Shown here: in pieces, positions 28,760 to 33,991 of the stretch
Layout of the letters: the number at the start of each line of letters is the position of its first letter
How positions within the stretch are numbered: position 1 is the first letter of the stretch
Source of the DNA: Candidatus Nomurabacteria bacterium
Lineage (GTDB): Bacteria; Patescibacteriota; Minisyncoccia; Phycocordibacterales; UBA1006
Assembly (NCBI GenBank): GCA_029882015.1
Contig: JAOULM010000001.1
Location: 1-33,991 of the forward strand
DNA length: 33,991 bases
Reading direction: 5' to 3'
Notes under the pieces: generated by a model
What the model was told of the DNA's origin: nothing
The model's database searches: none
Seen by the model: only the letters and a program-made list of their open reading frames with translations
Translations under genes and position numbers: made by a program

Positions 28760-29182
28760 CTAGTCTTGTGATACTTTCTTTAGCGGGTTCATCAGTTCAG
28801 TGATAGATCCTTCTTTGAAGGGAACTATTAAACAAGTGTCGAATAAATCATCAAACACATTAATTTTTGTTTCCCCTATATAAATTAGTTTAGGCCGACA
28901 TTTCGATAACTTTAATAGGTCGTATATTTCCCGTATTTCTCTTTCAACTCGGATATTCATTATCTCGGCTGGGGGAAATGGTGTGGTTTTTTTGAAGCTA
29001 TTGGCTGTTGCTACTGACTGATCAACAATAATAATACCGTAATCAGTTATATCATTAATCTTTTTGGTATCGAGGCTTTCTTCCCAGATTACATTGTGAC
29101 CCTTGGATCTGAGATAATCGATAGTCTTTTTTGGGTTCTCGGGTATTGCACAGTTTCCAATCCCTAGAAATAACATTTTCAT
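28760..29182 (-). CDS. Protein of unknown function, receiver/Rossmann-like
   Basis: This 140-residue soluble protein starts MKMLFLGIGNCAIPENP. The alternation of hydrophobic strands and helices (KMLFLGIGN, YGIIIVDQS, KLIYIGE, CLIVPF) suggests a flavodoxin/receiver-like fold. IIIVDQS occupies the place of a phospho-acceptor Asp strand, but no full receiver catalytic set is seen. The gene downstream on the same strand (29292-29780) has the same length class, strand order and promoter layout, so the two may be distant paralogues. Promoter: TTGACA and TATTAT on the minus strand at 29215-29242. Confidence 0.6.
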   Translation of the reverse strand: MKMLFLGIGNCAIPENPKKTIDYLRSKGHNVIWEESLDTKKINDITDYGIIIVDQSVATANSFKKTTPFPPAEIMNIRVEREIREIYDLLKLSKCRPKLIYIGETKINVFDDLFDTCLIVPFKEGSITELMNPLKKVSQD

Positions 29183-29214
29183 AGTCGCTGATTTTTTTTG
29201 TGAAATTTATCTTT

Positions 29215-29242
29215 ATAATATCAATTTAATAGCGTTTGTCAA
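29215..29242 (-). promoter_or_regulatory. Promoter of the 28760-29182 gene
   Basis: On the minus strand TTGACA, 16 bases, TATTAT. This has the same spacing and similar spacer end (AAATTGA) as the promoter at 29814-29841. Confidence 0.65.
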
Positions 29243-29255
29243 TATTTAAGTAAAT

Positions 29256-29284
29256 AAAAAAGGAGCCATAATAGGCTCCTTTTA
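29256..29284 (-). terminator. Terminator of the 29292-29780 gene
   Basis: AAAAAGGAGCC and GGCTCCTTTT form the stem. The preceding TAAATAAAAAAGGAG matches the 28727 terminator. Confidence 0.78.
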
Positions 29285-29291
29285 GGTGTTT

Positions 29292-29780
29292 TTAATACCC
29301 AGGTTCATTCCAATCAAGATCAGGTGATCGAGGATTGGAGTTTTTTAGACTAAGATCAGGAAGAGGAATGTCGTCAGGATATTCGCTCTTATTTTTTACA
29401 GGCTTGATGTTCAGGATTTTTTCTAAATCTGGAATGCTCCAGTTTTTCTTTAAGTATCTATGGAATCCTTTTTTTATTGTATTCTTGGTTGGCCCCGCTT
29501 CGACAAAGACAAATCCTGGTATATATTTTACAGGACTGAGAATATCATATATCTTCTGCATCGTTTTTTCAACATGGGCTGTGGTAGATTTTACTGAGTC
29601 TTTCCATGGATCATTTGAAAATCTGACATAAGAGTCAACAAAGATAAAATCATACCCGAGGAGGTCTTTTAGATTTTCTTCTTCAATTCCAGCTTTTAGC
29701 GTGACATTTCGTTCGCTGTATTTTTCTATTTGTTTACAGAGACCTCCGCGGTCCTCTCCTAATACTAATATTTTGCTCAT
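29292..29780 (-). CDS. Protein of unknown function, receiver/Rossmann-like N-terminus
   Basis: This 162-residue soluble protein starts MSKILVLGEDRGGLCKQIEKY. Strand-like segments KILVLGE, YDFIFVDSYV and PGFVFVEAG resemble a degenerate receiver fold; FIFVDS is at the position of the phospho-acceptor strand. The C-terminal 35 residues are Pro/Asn/Asp-rich and probably disordered (DDIPLPDLSLKNSNPRSPDLDWNEPGY). It is not a recognised family. It is paired with 28760-29182, each with its own near-identical promoter and terminator. Confidence 0.6.
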   Translation of the reverse strand: MSKILVLGEDRGGLCKQIEKYSERNVTLKAGIEEENLKDLLGYDFIFVDSYVRFSNDPWKDSVKSTTAHVEKTMQKIYDILSPVKYIPGFVFVEAGPTKNTIKKGFHRYLKKNWSIPDLEKILNIKPVKNKSEYPDDIPLPDLSLKNSNPRSPDLDWNEPGY

Positions 29781-29813
29781 AAATTAAGTTTTCGTTTGTA
29801 AATGTTTATACAT

Positions 29814-29841
29814 ATAATATCATTTAAAAATATTTTGTCAA
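29814..29841 (-). promoter_or_regulatory. Promoter of the 29292-29780 gene
   Basis: On the minus strand TTGACA, 16 bases, TATTAT. It is divergent from scpA. Confidence 0.65.
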
Positions 29842-29845
29842 TCGG

Positions 29846-29854
29846 TGGTATAAT
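29846..29854 (+). promoter_or_regulatory. scpA extended -10 promoter, predicted leaderless
   Basis: TGG-TATAAT ends 11 bases before the ATG at 29866. Confidence 0.65.
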
Positions 29855-29865
29855 ACCTACACAAT

Positions 29866-30582
29866 ATGGCTTTTAAACTTGAAACTGAACAATTTTCTGG
29901 ACCGTTGGAGGTTTTGCTGGACATGATCCAAAAACGCAAACTTCCGATCAATGATATTTCATTATCACAGATTACGGATGAATACCTGAGCTATGTGCAG
30001 GGGATTGATAAATCACATTTCGGAGATGTGACATATTTTCTCGTGGTGGCATCTACGTTGATGTTGATTAAATCAAAATCATTGTTGCCGACTATTGACT
30101 TGACCGAAGACGAGGAAGACTCGATCATGGATCTGGAGCGACGCTTGAAAACATTACAGGTTTATCAACGACACATGGATTCCTTGAATGACCGTATTAC
30201 AAATAACAAACGATTGTATTTTGGAACAGGCGAGCGAGCCAAACGAGTCTTTGCGCCTGATAAAAAAGTAACTTCGCAGGTTCTATTAAATAGTATCCGC
30301 GAGGTGTTATCCATGGTGCCAAAACCGGTTATTAATCCCGAGGTGCGCGTTCGGACTGTTATCCATATCGAGGACATGATGCAGTCGCTAGAAGACCGCC
30401 TGAGAACCGCGCTGAAAACCAGTTTCCGTGATCTGACAAAACCGAGTGACGGAATGACATCTGCCGAAGCCAAGACCCACGCCGTGGTTGGGTTTATTGC
30501 CATGCTGGAGATGGTGAAAAACGGGCTGTGTGATGTTATGCAGGATGAACATTATTCAGATATCGCAATCGAGCGGGTGTGA
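29866..30582 (+). CDS. scpA: Segregation and condensation protein A
   Basis: ScpA is the kleisin that links SMC heads. This 238-residue protein has the characteristic start FKLETEQFSGPLEVLLDMIQKRKLPINDISLSQITDEYL. TYFLVVASTLMLIKSKSLLP follows, and the C-terminal winged helix is at about residues 175-235 (TSFRDLTKPSDGMTSAEAKTHAVVGFIAMLEMVKNG). It is followed by scpB, separated by a 160-base gap filled with a full palindromic element. SMC itself is not in the window. Confidence 0.93.
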   Translation: MAFKLETEQFSGPLEVLLDMIQKRKLPINDISLSQITDEYLSYVQGIDKSHFGDVTYFLVVASTLMLIKSKSLLPTIDLTEDEEDSIMDLERRLKTLQVYQRHMDSLNDRITNNKRLYFGTGERAKRVFAPDKKVTSQVLLNSIREVLSMVPKPVINPEVRVRTVIHIEDMMQSLEDRLRTALKTSFRDLTKPSDGMTSAEAKTHAVVGFIAMLEMVKNGLCDVMQDEHYSDIAIERV

Positions 30583-30603
30583 TAGAATAAAGCCATCATA
30601 GCC

Positions 30604-30727
30604 CTCCTCCCCTATGTAGGGGAGGTGCCCGTAGGGCGGAGGGGTATCAATATATAAACACCTTAAAAACAATACCCCTCAGTCTCACTCGTACCTCGTT
30701 CGACAGCTCCCCTACATAGGGGAGCAG
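30604..30727 (+). repeat. Palindromic element, full two-arm copy (E/F)
   Basis: The left arm (30604-30649) and right arm (30672-30727) are inverted relatives with CTCCCCTATGTAGGGGAG and CTCCCCTACATAGGGGAG ends. An AT-rich spacer of about 22 bases separates them. The right arm ends 17 bases before the scpB ATG, so it forms most of the scpA-scpB spacer. This is the model for the complete element; the copy in mnmA has the same two-arm plan. Confidence 0.85.
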
Positions 30728-30743
30728 GACATTTTTAATTTTT

Positions 30744-31316
30744 ATGAACCTATCTGACACACAATTAATCGAGGCATTATTGTTCGCAACAGGCGAGCCA
30801 GTTTTGATTTCTGACCTAGCAAAAAAACTGGGATGGAAGCCAAACCAGGCGAGCGAGGCCCTGGAGAATTTGCAGAATAATTTGGGTGACCGTGGAATTC
30901 AACTTTTAGTTAATGGTGACATCACTGACGAAAAAACATCGGTGTCATTGGTCACACATCCAGACGCCGGGGAACTGTTGGCGAAACTTCGCAAGGATGA
31001 ACTGTCAGCGCCATTGACCCGCGCTGTTTTGGAAACTTTTGCAACTATTGCGTATAGCACCGATGGTATAACCAAACCCGAGATTGATTATATCCGCGGG
31101 GTTAACTGTGGGCACGCACTGCGTACATTGTTGGTCCGTGGCTTGATTGAAAAAATGGCAAATCCAGATGACAAGCGTTCATCAAAATATCGTATGTCAT
31201 CGGACGCATTGGCCGAGCTGGGCGTAACGACTCTGGATCAGATGCCAGAATTTGCAGATGTACAAACAGAATTGACCGGTGTTACCAGCGAGATGAAAAC
31301 CGACGATGCGGAATAA
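30744..31316 (+). CDS. scpB: Segregation and condensation protein B
   Basis: ScpB dimers bind ScpA in the SMC complex. This 190-residue protein has two winged-helix domains: LIEALLFATGEPVLISDLAKKLGW (residues 8-31) and PLTRAVLETFATIAYSTDGITKPEIDYIRGVNCGHALRTLLVRGLIEK (about 92-140). It ends in an acidic tail. The start has no Shine-Dalgarno site apart from GGGGAGCAGG at the end of the repeat, 17 bases upstream. The following gene starts 8 bases after its stop. Confidence 0.93.
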   Translation: MNLSDTQLIEALLFATGEPVLISDLAKKLGWKPNQASEALENLQNNLGDRGIQLLVNGDITDEKTSVSLVTHPDAGELLAKLRKDELSAPLTRAVLETFATIAYSTDGITKPEIDYIRGVNCGHALRTLLVRGLIEKMANPDDKRSSKYRMSSDALAELGVTTLDQMPEFADVQTELTGVTSEMKTDDAE

Positions 31317-31324
31317 TAAATAAT

Positions 31325-32338
31325 ATGTCACGTTTTTTTAAAAAATCATTTCGTCATCGTTCGCCGTTTGCCCGGCGTATACATCGTCAAAAATCATCAA
31401 TCCAAGGGTTGGCAATTGGTGTTGTGGCGATGTTTGGGATAGCTGTTGTTGGTGCTGGGATATTGGGCGGGGCCGTGGCAGGTCATCAGAAATTAGCCAA
31501 AGCTCAGATTACAACTGCTGTTTCAGAAATATTGGAATACAAACAGGAAACAATTTTAGATATTCGCACCAAGGCATTTGACGAGCTGGATATACAGGCT
31601 CAAAATATTTTAGTTACAGATTTGGTAACCGGGGAAGTCTGGTTTGAACGAGATTCTTATTCTCCTGTTCCGTTGGCGTCGGTTGCAAAACTTGCCACAA
31701 CTTATGTTGCGCACAAAGGTATCACGAATGAAATTATCACAATTTCAAATTCGGCAATTTCTCAGCTAGGAGATTTTGGGTTATCTGTTGGGCAAAAAGT
31801 ATCCCGAGATGATTTGATTCGGATGGCTTTGGTTGTTTCGTCAAACGATGCCGCCTATGCGTTGGGCGAAGCTTACGAGCAAAATACCAACATATCTATC
31901 GTTGATGCATTGAATTGGTTTGCTGGGGATAATGGATGGGAGACATTGCATTTTAATAATCCAACAGGGTTAGATATCACCGCGGACAATGGTGATGATA
32001 TTTCTGGCGCAACAGGTAGTGCCAAAGACATAACAGAATTGCTGACTCTTGTTGCGACAGAGAATATCGATGTTTTTGAAACGTCTACAGATGTTGCTGT
32101 TGCAGAATTGGCAACGTTGCTGGAATCGCGCGCGAACAACACAAATAAAATCAGAAGCTCTTTGTCTGGTTTACGAATATCAAAAACAGGATTTACAGAT
32201 TTGGCAGGAGGAAATCTGGTGTTTGTATTCGAGCCAGAAATCGCCAGGCCATTTGCTGTGGTAATTTTGGGTTCAGGTTATGACGAACGGTTCGATGACG
32301 CCGAGAAAATTGTTAATACGATTTATGAAAATTTATAA
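31325..32338 (+). CDS. D-alanyl-D-alanine carboxypeptidase (SxxK family)
   Basis: This low-molecular-weight penicillin-binding protein trims peptidoglycan stem peptides outside the membrane. Of 337 residues, the first 30 are basic, then one membrane anchor follows (residues 29-56, GLAIGVVAMFGIAVVGAGILGGAVAG). The catalytic triad motifs are complete: SVAK in PLASVAKLATTYVAH near residue 119, SSN in LVVSSNDAAYALGE near residue 175, and KTG in RISKTGFTDLAGG near residue 285. It resembles PBP5/DacA without an obvious C-terminal amphipathic anchor. It follows scpB by 8 bases and precedes mraY, so condensation and cell-wall genes meet here. Confidence 0.9.
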   Translation: MSRFFKKSFRHRSPFARRIHRQKSSIQGLAIGVVAMFGIAVVGAGILGGAVAGHQKLAKAQITTAVSEILEYKQETILDIRTKAFDELDIQAQNILVTDLVTGEVWFERDSYSPVPLASVAKLATTYVAHKGITNEIITISNSAISQLGDFGLSVGQKVSRDDLIRMALVVSSNDAAYALGEAYEQNTNISIVDALNWFAGDNGWETLHFNNPTGLDITADNGDDISGATGSAKDITELLTLVATENIDVFETSTDVAVAELATLLESRANNTNKIRSSLSGLRISKTGFTDLAGGNLVFVFEPEIARPFAVVILGSGYDERFDDAEKIVNTIYENL

Positions 32339-32344
32339 TTCAGG

Positions 32345-32350
32345 TATAAT
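32345..32350 (+). promoter_or_regulatory. mraY -10 box, predicted leaderless
   Basis: TATAAT ends 8 bases before the ATG at 32359; no clear -35 box. Confidence 0.5.
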
Positions 32351-32358
32351 AAAATAAT

Positions 32359-33429
32359 ATGATTTCAAATGCTTTAAAAATTATTATCCCGTCATTATTG
32401 GCTTTTTGGATTGGTATCGCAATAACACCAACACTTACCAATATGATGTACAAACATCGTCTATGGAAGCGCAAGGCACGCAAAGACGATGTAACAGACA
32501 AACCCGAGGACGCCATTAATCCTGACTTTAAAAAAATTCATAATACAACGGCGGAACTTTCGACACCCCGCATTGGTGGAATTATTATTTGGATTGCTAT
32601 CACTTTGACTGTTGTATTGTTGTGGATAGTTTCAAATTTTGTACCCGAGAATGTCAGCGAAATCTTGGACTTTTTCAGTCGCGGTCAAACATTGATTCCA
32701 TTGTTTGCGTTTTTGGTTGCGTCACTCATTGGGCTGGCTGATGATTTATTGCAAATTTTTGGTGGTGGACGCAGTGGTTTCGAGGGGCTCAGTCGTTATA
32801 CTCGATTTGGCGTTGTTGTCGTTATCGGATTGATTGGAGCATTGTGGTTTTTCTTGAAATTGGATATTTCCAGCATCGCGATCCCGTTCACTGAAATCAG
32901 ATGGGAAATGGGCTGGATGTTTGTTCCATTTTTTGTTGTGGTTGTTTTAGGGACTTTTTCATCCGGAGTTATAGACGGTATTGATGGATTGTCTGGTGGT
33001 GTTTTGGCTATTATTTATTCGGCATTTGCAATGATTGCATATTTCACAGGGTTGTATGATATTGCTGCTCTTTGTGGAGTAATCGCCGGGGGGACACTGG
33101 CATTTTTGTGGTTTAATATTCCGCCTGCCAGATTTTATATGGGAGAGACCGGAATGTTGGGTCTGACTATTACATTGGCGATTGTTGCATTTCTGACGGA
33201 CAGCGTTTTGTTGCTCCCTGTGATTGCATTTCCGTTGGTTGCGACATCATTGTCATCTGCGATTCAATTGGTTTCGAAAAAGTTTTTTGGCGGTAAAAAA
33301 GTATTTAAAATCGCACCACTCCATCATCATTTCGAAGCTCTGGGTTGGTCACGAGAAAAAATTACCATGCGATATTGGGTTTTGACGGTGTTCTGCGCGT
33401 TTGTTGGATTGATGATTGCATTTTTGTAG
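32359..33429 (+). CDS. mraY: Phospho-N-acetylmuramoyl-pentapeptide transferase
   Basis: MraY transfers phospho-MurNAc-pentapeptide to undecaprenyl phosphate, the first membrane step of peptidoglycan synthesis. This 356-residue protein has about ten membrane helices. Catalytic loops are SLIGLADDLLQIF near residue 125 (the DD pair), GVIDGIDGLSGG near residue 205, FYMGETGMLG near residue 260 and the His-rich APLHHHFEALGWSREKITMRYW near residue 325. It is the first clear member of a dcw-type cluster, followed 7 bases later by ftsW. Confidence 0.94.
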   Translation: MISNALKIIIPSLLAFWIGIAITPTLTNMMYKHRLWKRKARKDDVTDKPEDAINPDFKKIHNTTAELSTPRIGGIIIWIAITLTVVLLWIVSNFVPENVSEILDFFSRGQTLIPLFAFLVASLIGLADDLLQIFGGGRSGFEGLSRYTRFGVVVVIGLIGALWFFLKLDISSIAIPFTEIRWEMGWMFVPFFVVVVLGTFSSGVIDGIDGLSGGVLAIIYSAFAMIAYFTGLYDIAALCGVIAGGTLAFLWFNIPPARFYMGETGMLGLTITLAIVAFLTDSVLLLPVIAFPLVATSLSSAIQLVSKKFFGGKKVFKIAPLHHHFEALGWSREKITMRYWVLTVFCAFVGLMIAFL

Positions 33430-33436
33430 GACACAT

Positions 33437-33991
33437 ATGACTGGTTCACCCCACAAAGGAAAAATAGACCGAGTGTTTTTGGGGTTAGTTATTATTTTGG
33501 TAATCATTGGTGTTTTTGCTTTTGCTACGGCAGGTATGGCTGTTTTAGCCGAAGACAGGTCATTCTTTTTTCGGATGCTGGTTAACCAGATTGTTTTGGG
33601 GTTGATTGGTGGTGGGGCAGTCGCATATATTTTACAAAGAACCGATTATCATATTTTTAAAAAATACGCATGGGTTTTGCTGGGGCTAGGTATGATTGTA
33701 ACGGGTTTGGTTTTTGTTCCTGGTGTTGGTGTTGAATTTAATGGTGCGCGTCGTTGGCTGAGCCTGGGGCCGTTTTCTTTTCAGCCTGCGGAATTATTAA
33801 AAATCGTTTATATCATTTATTTGGCGTCTTGGTTTACTTGGATCAAGGATAAAATATCAGAATGGAAATGGGGAATTATGCCGTTTATGGCGGTAACAGG
33901 AGTAGCTGGAATTTTGTTATTGTTACAGCCAGATACGGGGACTTTTTTGGTTATGATTTTTGCTGGTGGGGTTATGTATTTTATTTCTGGG
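33437..33991 (+). CDS. ftsW: FtsW/RodA-type SEDS glycosyltransferase (3' end missing)
   Basis: The frame from ATG 33437 stays open to the window end (185 codons), so this is the N-terminal half. It begins MTGSPHKGKIDRVFLGLVII. Membrane helices follow, then FVPGVGVEFNGARRWLSLGPFSFQPAELLKIVYIIYLASW near residue 95 and LLLLQPDTGTFLVMIFAGGV near residue 160. These are the conserved SEDS blocks, including the QPD-GT catalytic loop Asp. FtsW polymerises septal glycan; RodA does the same for elongation. Position after mraY favours ftsW. No Shine-Dalgarno site is seen. Confidence 0.88.
   Translation, partial: MTGSPHKGKIDRVFLGLVIILVIIGVFAFATAGMAVLAEDRSFFFRMLVNQIVLGLIGGGAVAYILQRTDYHIFKKYAWVLLGLGMIVTGLVFVPGVGVEFNGARRWLSLGPFSFQPAELLKIVYIIYLASWFTWIKDKISEWKWGIMPFMAVTGVAGILLLLQPDTGTFLVMIFAGGVMYFISG

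Overview
The window is about 34 kb of gene-dense, moderately AT-rich bacterial chromosome. It most likely comes from a member of Patescibacteria (Candidate Phyla Radiation, Parcubacteria-like). This rests on reduced housekeeping proteins (AlaRS without the C-Ala domain, AspRS without the GAD insertion, RecR and L36 without zinc-binding cysteines, a J-protein without the zinc domain), very short 5' leaders, few Shine-Dalgarno sequences, and an FtsA/PilM-like plus baseplate-J-like gene pair of a kind I associate with this group. The assignment is inference; there is no rRNA in the window.

Layout. 1-3058: the 3' part of mnmA, carrying an in-frame insertion of a genomic palindromic repeat, then a small unknown gene and a short alaS. 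3100-6156: an ECF-type sigma factor, an actin-fold ATPase and its membrane-anchored partner. 6190-10392: translation/transcription cluster infA-rpmJ-rpsM-rpsK-rpsD-rpoA-rplQ-rplM-rpsI; rpmJ is only 40 codons and easily missed. 10393-10837: repeats without genes. 10838-12180 (minus): two DKNYY-type membrane proteins and a PaaX/Cas2-like regulator. 12279-16207: grpE, dnaK, dnaJ chaperone genes, with a second repeat block before dnaJ. 16264-17480: a lone receiver-domain protein, the remnant of another dnaJ 3' end, a small unknown protein and a DUF2335-like membrane protein. 17526-19838 (minus): corA-cysS. 19928-20772: rplU and a membrane protein. 20781-22865 (minus): dnaB-recR.

22959-23537 holds two consecutive, apparently stand-alone structured RNAs, each with its own promoter and intrinsic terminator; I could not assign either to a known family. 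They are followed by trpS and an ABC exporter. 26451-28642 is a compact T-box attenuator, a small serine hydrolase and aspS. 28760-29780 (minus) holds two unknown genes in duplicated promoter/terminator settings. 29866-33991 contains scpA, scpB, a D,D-carboxypeptidase, mraY and the start of ftsW (chromosome condensation, then cell wall and division).

Two themes run through the window. First, many genes have a -10 box (often TGN-TATAAT) only 6-11 nt before the ATG, which predicts leaderless mRNAs. Second, a dispersed palindromic element (arms with CTCCCC-TATGTA-GGGGAG cores) occurs between genes at several sites and once inside mnmA in frame. The best candidates for something undescribed are the two structured RNAs, the repeat-derived peptide in MnmA, and the short T-box.
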